A stretch of 64,000 nucleotides of DNA from contig JAEUWY010000002.1 in the NCBI GenBank assembly GCA_022059125.1, forward strand, positions 310,001 through 374,000, written 5' to 3'. The notes beneath the pieces were generated by a model, which saw only the letters and a list, made by a program, of their open reading frames with translations, was not told where the DNA came from and ran no database searches. This stretch comes from Corynespora cassiicola (taxonomy: Eukaryota; Ascomycota; Dothideomycetes; Pleosporales; Corynesporascaceae). A program made the position numbers and the translations under genes. Positions 23,463 through 34,257 of the stretch are shown piece by piece. The stretch's first letter is position 1, and each line of letters opens with the position of its first letter.

Positions 23463-23708
23463 TTAGCAAGGACCCTGTGGCGTGCATGGTGGCTGGCAGT
23501 TCGGGCATATATACCAGGTCCCGCTATCGCAACCCTGATCGCAGCCTTGGCGCTTCTGAAGGCTGCTCAATTCCATTCTGGCTATGAATTCTGGAGAGGG
23601 TGTCTTGGCCTTGTCGACGGCGGCGACAACTTTAGCGTCAGGAACCGCAACAGCGAGAGCGAGGTTGGCCGTGAGGGTCGCTGCAAAAATTTGGGCGAAG
23701 ATTTTCAT
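23463..23708 (-). CDS. Small secreted cysteine-rich protein, 81 aa
   Basis: A single exon of 81 codons starting at ATG 23708. It begins MKIFAQIFAATLTANLALAV, a clean signal peptide with cleavage expected after AVAVP or close to it. A short pro-region ends in KR (a Kex2-type dibasic site), followed by a compact mature peptide of about 28 residues with six cysteines, including GCDQGCD and CPNC, ending in a terminal Cys. That architecture is common for processed fungal secreted peptides, effector candidates and defence-type peptides. No specific family or activity can be claimed. A TATAAA motif lies about 140 bp upstream on the same strand (23848-23853). Confidence 0.75.
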   Translation of the reverse strand: MKIFAQIFAATLTANLALAVAVPDAKVVAAVDKAKTPSPEFIARMELSSLQKRQGCDQGCDSGTWYICPNCQPPCTPQGPC

Positions 23709-24796
23709 GTTGACAGGTTCAGGTCGAAATGGTGGGAAAAGGGAAAAGGTTGAAGGAGTGTGTATCAAAGGAAAATTAGGGCTTTGGGTGAACCAGTTGC
23801 TGAGATGCTTGACTGAAAAATAGGTAGGCAGCACGATATCTGTCCAGTTTATACATGCTTTAAATTGCACGCCGACTTTGTTCATTATTGACGACGCATC
23901 TTTCGGCGGCTTCTCGTTAGCTTCTGTAGAAAAGCTCCGCCTCGGTCTTTACTGGCGGCCAAATTTAATCAACTTGTAACCTCAAACCCTTGAAACACCC
24001 AGTTTCACGTACTGAAAGTTCGATATGGATGATTCAGTCAACCTAATTGCCCCGCATAATGTTAACAAGTACTTACTTTGCAAAGCGGCTACGTACAGTT
24101 TTAGGAAAGCTTTAACAAGGAGAGATCGATCAAGTCCGATTATACTACGTCGGAGAGATTTAGATGATGATCCATCACTCATAGATTCTCGGCATATGTA
24201 ATAGAACTTCTTTTAGGAAAATAACTCTGTAGAGCGAGTTCGACCTCTAGCCAAGCTAGCGTAATCGGAGCGGTGAGACCTCGGGATGGCCATCAGTCTG
24301 AGTGACCCGAGCCTAGCCCCGACGATCACAGCTCAGAGATAAACATCTAGTCGAGTGGCATGCAAACTGTGGTCATTTATTGATTCATAACGTGTAAGGC
24401 TCGCGGCGTCTGCCGTAGGATGACGCGGGATGGCTCTCGTCGGCTGTCGGACCACCGGGGCCGATCGCCGACACCAGTATTAGACACGGGCCGGTGCATG
24501 CATGCAACACACGCCCGGCATCAGGGTCCCACGAACCCACCATAGCCCCTGGAGCACGCACCAGTCAACTTCCAGCATTTGATAGGCGCACAAGAGAAGG
24601 AAAATATTGGACGCTGGAGTTACTTTGCGCACACAGAACTGAATAGACGGCCCACGCGAACGACGGCCACACGATACGAGGCCCCGCATTCGCCTGCGCA
24701 CCTGACAAGTTCAGCTGAGGTACTTTTAGACTCTCTGCTTGCGCAAATTCTCCTCCATCCGACGCGATCACGGAAATTGGGTGGACATAGTCTGCT
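23709..24796. other. Intergenic region between secreted peptide and HET gene
   Basis: About 1.1 kb. Contains the divergent promoters of the flanking genes. Open frames are short and featureless. Confidence 0.5.
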
Positions 24797-26590
24797 ATGA
24801 GGTTAATACATACCAAGGAGCTTGAGCTAAGCCGACTTTTTGTCCAGAACGAAGTGCCCGACTATGTCATTCTGTCTCATCGATGGGGTACCGAGGAAGA
24901 GGAAGTACGGTTCGCCGACATGATGAAGGGTTCGATGAAAGATCCTCGAAGCGAAGTGCGAAAGAAATCCGGCTTCGCCAAGGTCCAAGGAGCCTGCGAA
25001 ATGGCGCTTCGCAATGGATACGAGTGGCTGTGGATTGATAGCTGTTGCATCGACAAATCTAGTTCTGCCGAGCTGCAAGAGGCAATCAACTCCATGTGGA
25101 GATACTACGAGCAGGCGAATATATGCTACACTTATATGGCCGACGTTCCTGATGCCCATGCCGGAAGGGGTGATGCGTTCGGCAAAAGCGAGTGGTTCAC
25201 ACGAGGATGGACTCTTCAAGAACTTATAGCATCAACCTATGTCGAATTCTTCGCCAAAAACTGGGAGCAGATAGGCACAAAGTTCGAACGATATCAAGAA
25301 ATCGCAGACATCACCTCGATTGACTGGAGGGTCTTGCTTCATACCAAGCCGAAAAGCGACTTTACCGTTGCTGAAAAAATGTCATGGGCCGCTCATCGAA
25401 TGGTGACCAGAGAAGAAGACGAATCGTACTCGCTCATGGGTCTTTTCGATGTTAATATGCCACTTATATATGGAGAAGGCCGGCGGAAGGCATTTGGTCG
25501 ACTTCAAGAAGCCATCTACAACTCTACGGTCGACCAGAGCATATTCCTATTTCATTACAGCTCTGCCATAACTGAACATTCTTTACTGGCTGATTCGCCC
25601 ACTCGATTTTGCGAAAAAGTCGAGTGTGAATCGTGTGTTACCCTCAAAGGCCAGCCTTACTCGGCGGATTTCCGATATGATAACCTGTACGGCACTCAGC
25701 GATGGACTGGAGAAGCAACCCAGCCCTTGATGACCGCCATATCTGAATACAAGATTAGTACATCTGCAACTCTTCGGCTGATACCCTATCAATATGTCGC
25801 CAAAAAGCTAGAATACTTCGACGATGAAAGGCCTTCGGGCACTCCTACGCATGCAGTGGTTCTTAATCATTCGACCTTTGGACACCCAAAAGGAGCCCTA
25901 TGCCTACTCCTAAGTATGCATTCCGATATGGATGGATTTTCGCGATTGATGGTTATGCCCGCCAAACTGCCAAGCTTGGGCAATCTTGTGGACCACCTCA
26001 TGGACCCTAAAAGACTTCTGATCCTGTCAGGGAAAAGCTCACAGGACATGGGGAAATATGTAAACACCGTCTTTTCGCTCGCAAATAATTGGGACCGGCT
26101 GGCTTTGTCAAAATGGACTGCTGAGAGCAAGCCGAGTGATTATATCAAATTGAATCGGAGCGAGACTAACCGAGACTACGTGGTTGGCACACGCCTAATG
26201 AGACGTGCCGAGAGCATGCGATTAAAAGACCGTGAAGAGTCTAATATCAGGATTACAGTGCTGGCCGAATGCCTTATTCATGGATACAACGAGAAAGGCC
26301 TTCCACTTATTTTTGAGTTGCTGCGAGTCGGCGATATTTGGTCCATTAGGAAGATATCTTGGTTTGTCAAAGTCAAGGGTCAACGAAGAGCTCGCCGTAC
26401 TTTATGGCCCAGCGACGAAATTTTGAATAGAAGAGAGGATGTTGTCAATGACAGATGCGAACTTGAACTGCCCGAACCGGTTGGGAAAAAACTGACAGTG
26501 AAACTTCAACGTCTATCTGGCACTGCACGCACAAAGTGGGCCGATCATGTCACAGATAAATACAGAATCACGATTCATTGTATAGAATGA
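24797..26590 (+). CDS. HET-domain (heterokaryon incompatibility-like) protein, 597 aa
   Basis: An intronless open frame of 597 codons starting at ATG 24797. The HET domain is at the very N-terminus: the three diagnostic blocks are PDYVILSHRWG (about residues 21-31), YEWLWIDSCCIDK (about 75-87) and RGWTLQELIA (about 136-145), followed by the conserved SWAAHRMVTREEDESYSLMG and NMPLIYGEG segments seen in HET-E/HET-D-like proteins. HET proteins trigger cell death on fusion of incompatible strains and are treated as parts of fungal innate immunity. No NACHT, WD40 or ankyrin module is visible in the remaining 350 residues, so this is the short architecture. Partner genes of known HET pairs were not seen nearby. 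Confidence 0.95.
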   Translation: MRLIHTKELELSRLFVQNEVPDYVILSHRWGTEEEEVRFADMMKGSMKDPRSEVRKKSGFAKVQGACEMALRNGYEWLWIDSCCIDKSSSAELQEAINSMWRYYEQANICYTYMADVPDAHAGRGDAFGKSEWFTRGWTLQELIASTYVEFFAKNWEQIGTKFERYQEIADITSIDWRVLLHTKPKSDFTVAEKMSWAAHRMVTREEDESYSLMGLFDVNMPLIYGEGRRKAFGRLQEAIYNSTVDQSIFLFHYSSAITEHSLLADSPTRFCEKVECESCVTLKGQPYSADFRYDNLYGTQRWTGEATQPLMTAISEYKISTSATLRLIPYQYVAKKLEYFDDERPSGTPTHAVVLNHSTFGHPKGALCLLLSMHSDMDGFSRLMVMPAKLPSLGNLVDHLMDPKRLLILSGKSSQDMGKYVNTVFSLANNWDRLALSKWTAESKPSDYIKLNRSETNRDYVVGTRLMRRAESMRLKDREESNIRITVLAECLIHGYNEKGLPLIFELLRVGDIWSIRKISWFVKVKGQRRARRTLWPSDEILNRREDVVNDRCELELPEPVGKKLTVKLQRLSGTARTKWADHVTDKYRITIHCIE

Positions 26591-27146
26591 AATTTTTTAT
26601 TCGCGTTAGCTTGCAATTTCATTTCAAGCTTGTTGGTTGCCTAGCATTGATCTTCCGGCCGTAAGGGTCAAGCATATTCCCTAATCTTGTTGAAAATCAG
26701 ACTCTTGGCTTTGTCTGATCGGTCTCGTATAATCCATGAAATGCCAGCCCAAACGATGCAGATGACGAAATATAGGCAGCAAGGCTGAGACTTCCAACTC
26801 AGCCTTGCGGTGACTTCAGCCTTATATCCAGATATTTCTAGCGTCCAGTCCATTGCAGGGATTCTAATGGCCTGAAAAACACCAAGGGTGATTCGTGGGT
26901 TTACCATCTGAGATGCCTTGTACGGACATAAGATCACGGCTAATTACTACGTTTAGAAAGTTCATGTGAAAAACAAAGTGACAGCCCCCAAACTAAACTT
27001 TAGTCTAGGCAGCAAGATCTCAGTATAAAAGATCTCCATATTCCTGTGCGTCCTCAGCTGAAACGCTCTTCTCCTTTAGTCTCCACTCCGACAGCAAATA
27101 GTCTTGGACTTGAACGCGTCATTTTCCATTCCTCATAATCATCGAA
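26591..27146. other. 3' flank of the HET gene with one minus-strand open frame
   Basis: About 560 bp. A minus-strand frame at 26668-26937 (89 codons, first codon GTG, internal ATG at MVNPRITLGVF) holds one possible membrane segment (CLYFVICIVWAGISWII). It could be a relic or a tiny gene, but I cannot support it further. The right end is the promoter of the small gene at 27147. Confidence 0.3.
27024..27031 (+). promoter_or_regulatory. TATA box of the 42-residue peptide gene
   Basis: A TATAAAAG motif lies 123 bp upstream of the ATG at 27147, followed by a CT-rich tract at about 27064-27090 that looks like a transcription start region. Confidence 0.5.
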
Positions 27147-27275
27147 ATGGGCTCCACAACTTGTTCAGCAAGTGATTGTCGATGCGGAAGTTTCGTGCGC
27201 AGCACGGACAAGCCAAACTCTCAATACTGTACTAGCTGCGGACACAACGCAGGTGACCATGGGCTCAGGAGCTGA
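27147..27275 (+). CDS. Putative zinc-binding micro-protein, 42 aa
   Basis: A short open frame from ATG 27147 (context ATCGAAATGG) to TGA 27273-27275. It has the spacing CRC at residues 11-13 and CTSCGH at 28-33 with a further His at 38, that is C-x-C-x14-C-x2-C-G-H-x4-H. This is the kind of small ribbon or treble-clef ligand set that binds one zinc. A TATA box and CT-rich start region lie at the right distance, arguing for transcription. The frame is shorter than usual gene-calling cutoffs. It could also be a first exon, but no donor in frame was found. Function unknown. Confidence 0.45.
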   Translation: MGSTTCSASDCRCGSFVRSTDKPNSQYCTSCGHNAGDHGLRS

Positions 27276-28264
27276 GCGAAGGGCAGGTACTTTGTATATC
27301 TACACATTAGTCTATCATCTTATGACTGACCTGAGAAAGGCGCTTTCTACCCTAGTGTTTGAGAACACTTCTGTCTTTATCGTTAGACGCAGTAGGGGTG
27401 TAGCAAATGATTGGCCGCTGTATGTAGCCTTTGAATTTAATATATAGCTCATCCTACGGCAATACAAGCTAGTTGTTACTAACGTCTTCGCCTATATGTG
27501 CATGTGCAAGCCACCATACACGAGGCCCTTTCGGGAAACATACTGCGGTTTATACCAGGGCTTCTGTGGATAACCTTGAGAAAGATAAGCGATGCCTGTC
27601 GCCCGAAGAAGTAACATACCCGCCAAGTCTATCGCCTATACCAGAAGCGTCCGCGCCTCGGCAGAAATTGGCGCCCTTTTGACGCCCTTCAGAAAATTCC
27701 ATTATTCTAATCCTACCACATTCACTGAAGAACCACTGGCTATACCTTCCAAGTGCAGACAAGGGGCCCACTTTGACTGCAGTAAGTTTGCAAGGTTGAT
27801 GCATTCCGAAACTTCGGTGTAAGAAAACGGTTGGATGCTTATTGGCTTCGAGGGATATGGCAGCCGAGCTTGACGCCCGCGAGATTGCTGACCACAAGAA
27901 AAGGCTTAGGTGTATGCAGGAGATGCATTAAGATGCGCCCTTCGCTGGTACCCTCCAAGCAGAGTACATCGCCAATGGTCACCCACCTGGCTAAGTAAGG
28001 CAAACTCCATGCTGGAGCACACTTAACTGTTGCGCAACTGCTCTCGCTGGCCGTCTTTGAATACTGTTTGATTTTCGACAGCCCGCTGACGGCCAGTTCT
28101 GAATTTCCTGTCCGCGGACCAGTGGGACTAGTTTCAACCTGCGACTAGCCAGGCACACAGTTCAAACCCTGTACGTCTTGATAGTTGGTTCTTCAAGACG
28201 GGAACTGACTTTGAATAGGAGGACGTTGATTAAGGCTAAGCGACTACATAAAAGCCAGGTCAAT
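27276..28264. other. Intergenic region upstream of the MFS gene
   Basis: About 1 kb. Open frames (for example 27592-27822) overlap on both strands without family signal. The sequence around 28150 looks faintly like a tRNA T-arm but has no tRNA fold. Confidence 0.45.
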
Positions 28265-30057
28265 ATGGGAACTGCAACGCCTGTCGCCGCTCCTCACCTC
28301 GACAGCATATCGATCGCGGAGGCTGGAGACGACATTAATGTCGCACAAGAAACGCAAGAGCCTCAGCCTGAGACGGTGGAATTCGGACCCAAACGTAGTC
28401 GGGTCAGGATATTCGCCATCATGGCTGGACTATGTGTATGAGCTCCACGTTTGAGAGAACCGTAGCGCGACTAACCCTTTTGATCTTGAACACAAACAGG
28501 CCGCCGTGTTCATCCCCGCACTGAACCAAACGGTCGTCGGAACCGCGATACCCACAATCAGCGCAGATCTCAACTCATCGACGGGATATGCGTGGATCAG
28601 CGCGGCCCACCTGCTCGCGAACGCCATCGCCTCCCCCATATGGTCCAAGTGCTCCGATATCTGGGGCCGAAAGGTCATCCTTCTCAGCGCGCTTGTCTTG
28701 TACTTTGCGTACTCCATCATATGCGCCATGGCTACGAGCATGGAGATGCTCATCATCGGCCGTGCGTTCCAGGGAACGGCGGGCGGGGGCTTGATTCAGA
28801 TCGTTTACGCCGTCATCTCGGACATCTTCAGTATGAGGGAGCGCACCTTGTACCTCGGACTACTCCAGCTCGTCTGGGCGACTGCCGGTGGACTTGGACC
28901 CCTGATTGGAGGTATTTTCGCCGAATATGTGTCGTGGCGATGGGTGTTCTGGATCAACTTGCCCATCGCATTCGTCGTGTTCGTTTTGCTATTCACATTC
29001 TTGGACGTCCACAACCCAAAGACTGGCATCGTCGAAGGAATCCAAGCCGTGGATTGGCTTGGTATCTTGACTCTGGCTGCTTTCATGATCTGTCTACTCC
29101 TGGGATTGAACTTTGGCGGTGAATTGGCCCCGTGGAACTCTCCCCTAGTTATCTGTTTGCTGGTCTTTGGAATCGCAATGATCCCTGTTTTCTTTTTCTG
29201 CGAGAGTAAAGCTCGATATCCCTTGGTGCCATTCGATCTTTTCAAGGCCGCGTCGAATGTCGCTGTCCTTGTGATCGGGTTTATGCACGACCTGGTAAGC
29301 TTAATTCCAAGGACTCAACGAGTATTGTATGACTGACAAAGTTGCGCAGACCGTCTTTGCAGTCGAATTTTTTCTTCCATTATATTTTCAGTCGGTCAAA
29401 AATGCATCGCCGTTGGAGTCTGGATATCGCATCATACCAGTCACTCTAATGCAGGCTTTGGTGGGAATCGCCACCGGTCTCATCGTGCACAGAACGGGAC
29501 GGTATTTGGATGTAATCTGGGTTGGCGTGGCGCTCCTCACCCTCGGAAACGGGCTTTACATCAACCTCAGTGTCTCATCGAGCCTCGGCAGCATCATCGC
29601 GTTCCAGATCGTGGCAGCTACAGGAGCTGGTTTATTGTTCCAACCTCCTCTCATTGCACTTCAAGCCATGGTGCCGCCGTCAAAGACTGCCTCGGCCACT
29701 GCGACTCTGGGCTTAGTGAGAAGCCTGTCCACTAGTGTAGCGATTGTACTTGGTCAAGTCATTTTCGCCAACGGAATGCAATCACGACAATCGAGTCTCT
29801 TAGAGCAGGGACTACCTCAAAGCTTGGTAGAGAGGTTCTCTGGTTCACAGGCAGCGGCACACACTCTGATTGTCGGCGACATAGAAGATTTGGGATTCAG
29901 AACTGCAATCAAGGGTGCATTTGCAGATTCCCTGAGGGGTGTGTGGATCTTATGCACTTGTTCAGCTGCTTGTGCTATCATCGCCAGCGCATTCGTGTCA
30001 AAGCAGATTTTGAGCAAGGAGCATGTGGAACACCGGACAGGCTTGAACAACATGTGA
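28265..30057 (+). CDS. MFS transporter, DHA2 family (14-TM drug:H+ antiporter type)
   Basis: Exons 28265-28435, 28500-29294 and 29350-30057, with introns of 64 and 55 bp, give 557 residues in frame. After a 48-residue polar N-terminus come about 14 hydrophobic segments. Visible family motifs are NQTVVGTAIPTI in TM1, the loop 2-3 motif SKCSDIWGRK (motif A), RAFQGTAGGG in TM4, and GLGPLIGGIFAEYVSWRWVFWINLP, the antiporter motif C with the following conserved loop. DHA2 members export drugs, toxins or pathway products at the plasma membrane using the proton gradient. The amidohydrolase gene starts 630 bp downstream on the same strand, so export of its substrate or product is plausible (inference). 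Confidence 0.95.
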
Positions 30058-30688
30058 GTTGGCAACTTGGCAGGAAAACCCGGTAGGTGTCTTTTTTTCA
30101 CCTAAAAGAGCTTATTGTTATTACGCTCATGTTCCTGATGGGGGTCGATTTGTGCAAAGTTGAGGGGTTGTGCGGGGCTTAGGCGCTCGGAGAAAGCAAA
30201 AGTGGGACGCAAAAAGGAACTTGCCTTGATGCAAGTGCAGTAGATCACTACGGACCGGAATCGAATGAATGATGCTCATTATCACTTATTGGTACAGAAG
30301 TTGCCGATCAATCGATGATGGTTTGGTAGTGCACCGGAAGCAGCCATCGGAAGTGTTCCGAGAACCCCGCTTCATGCACAACTTCGGTGTCCACGAAAAG
30401 ACCTCCACGGAAATCGCACTGCGATGCCGTGGCACATGGCGCCAATTATTGTTGGGTAGACTACGATCATGCAATATGTTTTCTGGGTGGTTGGCTTTAT
30501 AAGTGCGCGTTGTTGCGCGTAATGAGATAGATAATTGCTTTGCAAGAGTACGCCCTGCTGACTGTTGGACTCATCCTCGTTCAACGCTGTGTTACATGGC
30601 TGTCATAGGTCATATAAATATGATGCTGCGGCAAAGATTGAATTTATTGTCCCTATGGCTGACTCTCTTCCAATTTGCACTATTCACG
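30058..30688. other. Intergenic promoter region of the amidohydrolase gene
   Basis: About 630 bp. Contains a CATATAAATA element at 30611-30620, about 70-78 bp upstream of the chosen ATG. Nothing else was recognised. Confidence 0.5.
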
Positions 30689-31879
30689 ATGCCTTCTAAA
30701 GGAACACCACTGGAAGATTTGGAATGGCCTCCACAACCACCTCTAAATAAAATTGATACTCATCACCACATTGTTCCCGACTTTTATGCCAAAGGTACAC
30801 CCGTTCTTCAATTGTGTGGGAAAGTAAGCTAACATACCACAAGCTGTCGCCGATGCAGGAGGTAAAAATCTAGAGATTGTCTTCCAATGATCAAAGCTGA
30901 CTGTCCCAGGCGACCCCAGCGGATGGCCGACACCAGGCTGGTCGCCTGAAACCTCCATCAGCATCATGTCTCGTCTAGGTATCCAGACCGCCATCGTTTC
31001 CGTAACGGCCCCTGGTGCCACCATTCTCGAGGGCCAGGCATCCTACGACCTTGCCCGCAACCTCAACAACTACGCTGCATCCTTGCGTGACTCCCACCCT
31101 TCTAGATTCGGCTTCTTTGTCAATCTCGCCAACATCCTTGATACGGAAGCCGCCCTGGAAGAAATCGCATACGGCTTCGACACGCTCAAAGCCGACGGGG
31201 TAATCCTTTTCACACGCTATGGCGATGGACATACGTACCTTGGGAACCCTGCCATAGAGCCCGTCTGGGAAGAACTGAATCGACGAAAGGCGGTCGTTTT
31301 TGTTCATCCGACACATCCTGCAGACCTAGGACGCGTGAACTCGCACATGCCCCAGCCGCTCATCGACTACCCACACGAAACCACGCGCACCGCCTTTGAC
31401 ATGATTACTTCGGGAACGCGCACCAAGTACCCCAACTGCAGCGTGATACTGTCGCATGCGGGGGGCACACTGCCCTGGATCTTCAGCCGCGTCGTTGAGC
31501 CCATGAAAAGGACGCCCGATGCGGAGAACCAGCAGACGTTCGGGACAACGGCTACAAAGGCCCTGGCCGATTTTAGGAGTTTCCATTACGACCTTGCGCT
31601 TTCGGCCACGTCCTGGAACCTGAGGACAATTTTTGAGTTGATCCCTGAGGATCATATCACGTTTGGGGTGAGTCGGACTGCATTTTAATACTATCCATTT
31701 ATGGACCGTGTTTTTGGTCCATTACTGACGAGTCGATGATGCAGAGCGACTTTCCATATACGAGAAATGGGTCGTACCCGCAGTTTCTGGACAATCTTGA
31801 AACTTATAATATGACGGATGACTTGAGGGACAAGGTTAATTTTGGAAATGCGATTGCATTATTTCCGCGGCTCGCCTAG
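30689..31879 (+). CDS. Amidohydrolase-2 family protein (ACMSD / 6-methylsalicylate decarboxylase-like)
   Basis: Four exons: 30689-30794, an 18-bp micro-exon 30844-30861, 30910-31667 and 31745-31879. Introns are 49, 48 and 77 bp, and the exons give 338 residues in frame. Metal-binding and catalytic signatures are in order: DTHHHIVPDFY (the HxH motif), AGGDPSGWPTPGWSPE, VFVHPTHP, the LSHAGGTLPW histidine and SDFPY (the metal-site aspartate). These define the TIM-barrel amidohydrolase-2 family, which includes nonoxidative decarboxylases of aromatic acids such as 6-methylsalicylate. An upstream in-frame ATG at 30620 would add a hydrophobic leader but overlaps the TATA-like element, so 30689 was chosen. 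It follows a DHA2 transporter. Confidence 0.92.
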
Positions 31880-32732
31880 CAAACGGAAAGCTAGACAGGC
31901 ACGATAGGGATGAGGGTAGCGAAGTTGAACTTTACAAGATAATGGAGTACCGAAACAGATGAATAAGATCCATTGGAAGCAACCGCCATTCTTTACCATG
32001 GATTTAGCTTCTAAAGCTTGACTCGAAGCTTGATGATCCACGTGCGGTGACAAATTTGACGGTTGAACGCTGGACATGTGACATAAATACTCCTAAAATC
32101 CGGTACTTTATATTGTGATGCCGGTTAGTGGTGCAACGAGGAGCCACAAGAGATACATTGCCGCTTGTCGCTCCCTTGGACGCGAAGGTAATTTCCGCAA
32201 TGTTGTACCAAGGTACGTTGCACGGGAGCTCGGATATTACACGCTCTCATTGAGCTTCTGAATTATTGGGTGCGGACGAATACAATCGGTAATTTCATTG
32301 CGTTATTTGAACTTTGCGCCTGAATAGTATTAGTATCCATGGAATGTCTTGGAACACGTGGAACACGTGGAGCCCGCGGTAACGTCCCCAGATACTCTAT
32401 TTTTAAAAAATGGTGGCGCTAGCACAGTAATTCTGGGGTAATAAAAGTGTAGTGTAAGAAATTGTAATTAAAAGGGGCGAATGTGTTAGAAAATACGATG
32501 AAACGCTTGGAGATGACAGGCTTCCATGTAACGGGCTTGACATGGGTAGATGACCTATAAGTGCTGCACATGTTGTTCGGCCCGGAACTTCTCTGAAACC
32601 GGTGTGCTAACTTCGTATAATTCAGGAGGTAGCCCGTTCCTTAGATCTGGAATGCGGCAAGAAGCTTCTTGACATCTGCGTCGACTCACTCTCTTAATCC
32701 ATAAGACCCATTTCTTGACTTGGTTATATAGA
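31880..32732. other. Intergenic region
   Basis: About 850 bp of mixed composition. A short duplication of GGAACACGTG occurs near 32350. No gene was seen. Confidence 0.5.
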
Positions 32733-33195
32733 ATGAAGTCAGGAGCGTTCATTCAGAGGGAATGCACTGATGACACCAGTCCTGGGTGTCGCAAACCTAC
32801 CAGCAATGTTCTTAAGACTACAGTCCCGGCAGCTATCATCGGAGTGTATGGAAAAGCCTGCAGATTTTTAGTATGAGCAAGTGCTAATGATTTGTAGTAT
32901 TCTTGTCGTCGCGGCCATCGTCCTTATCTTACTCATCCGGAGAAATCATGTTAGGGCCAAAGCCGAAGGCGCAAAAGCCAGGGAATCATTAGAAATTCAG
33001 ATCGAAGATCCCTCTCAACCATCGAAATTTTGGCCTGTGACAGGATCAAATCCCAGCTATGAGTTACCGGCTTACACAGGTGGATCGACAGCTGGCAGAT
33101 CTGCTGAACGGCCCTCAGGTCCAGAGTTGGATTTGCGAAATGATCGATCTGGAGAATCAACAATGAGACCAATAGATCCAAAATCCTTTGTTTAG
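32733..33195 (+). CDS. Small single-pass membrane protein, 136 aa
   Basis: Exons 32733-32845 and 32898-33195 join over a 52-bp intron (GTATGG, branch GTGCTAATGA, TTTGTAG) in frame. The short ectodomain is ECTDDTSPGCRKP, with two cysteines. A strong transmembrane helix follows (TVPAAIIGVILVVAAIVLIL, continuing LI), then RRN and a long polar, basic-then-acidic cytosolic tail with PSYELPAY. The layout resembles a family of fungal single-pass proteins with a short Cys-containing head, a TM helix and a basic juxtamembrane region. There is no classical signal peptide. The function of this family is unknown to me. The splice model is supported by an exact frame match. Confidence 0.65.
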
Positions 33196-34257
33196 ACAAG
33201 GAACTAATTGTATCACGAATTGCGCCAATCCTATTCAATATGAACCCTATCATAATCATTAGTGTCAATTTGAAATGGCGAGGTACATGTGATCTATTGG
33301 GATTGTTGATATAGAAACTCACAGATCAGTAGTCAAGGCTTGGATGCACCCCGGAGCCTTTGGTTAGGCTTGACGAAGTCAAAAACCAGGCTTTGTCAGT
33401 ATGCCATGTTAGAACGAAAAGAAAATTATTATCCGCAGAATTCAACGTCCGCAAGAGTGCTAGAAATGACCCAGTGACATACGTAACTCGCTACAAAGCT
33501 TCCGAATCAACAATTTCCCCGCTAATGTCTCAACCCTTTCACACTTAGCAGGTGGTGCCACGCGTTGGCAGTTATATGATAAGCCATTCAAACGATGCTG
33601 GGATTGATATTGCGCATATATAGGATGGATTGCTGGCCATTGCTCTTTGTCAGTGGCTTCAATGATTCCAAGGTTTCATGCTCGGATCTATGGGCGATAA
33701 AAGCGAGTTGCAAAGCTGGCTGATTCAAGAAAAATCCAGCATGCTGTCAACAGCAGCGAAGTGATGCAAAGACCTGTATGCAAGATTGCTTTGTAACATC
33801 TCTCAAAATTCACCGTAGTCAAATAGACCTCATATAAGGCACATGTGGTTCCGGCCAAGTGAAGTACTTGGTACGGGGTTCGTCCATCAGAATCGGATGA
33901 TACAGTTAGACGAATGGCGTTATCTGAAGCTTGGTGAGTTTGACAGATGGCTGGCTTTAAGCTCTGCCAAGCATCCAGTGATGTGTGAATGGTAAGATGG
34001 GGTGTGCACGGGGGCGGTGGTGAACGCATGTTGGGAGCAGGGATGGATCGCGTAGGATTTCCGCCAGGCTGTTTGTGCCAAGCCTCGGCGTCAACGTTTA
34101 TCCGAGCCTTCCCCGTTCGAGCTCGCCTTGTCCTCGATCGCGACAACACCGCCAACGCCGCGAAACAACCTCGTCGCGCGGCGCCCGCATCTTCACCCTC
34201 CGACCAGCACCCCGGGAGCAGGCCTCTCTTGCGCTGCCTACCGAAGCGCCTGTCACC
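33196..34257. other. Intergenic region upstream of TAF2
   Basis: About 1.06 kb. The last 200 bp is GC-rich leader for TAF2; the open frame upstream of the chosen ATG has no similarity to TAF2 and reads as leader. Confidence 0.5.

Noticed and set aside
28080..28165. tRNA-like sequence with CAGTTCAAACCCTG
   Set aside because: Resembles a T-arm only; no acceptor stem, D-arm or anticodon arm could be folded.
30620..30688. Upstream ATG giving the amidohydrolase a hydrophobic leader
   Set aside because: Overlaps the TATA-like CATATAAATA; family members start close to the DTHHH motif and are cytosolic.
20687..33195. A single large secondary-metabolite cluster
   Set aside because: GST, HET, MFS and amidohydrolase genes are present, but there is no PKS, NRPS, terpene synthase, DMATS or pathway transcription factor.
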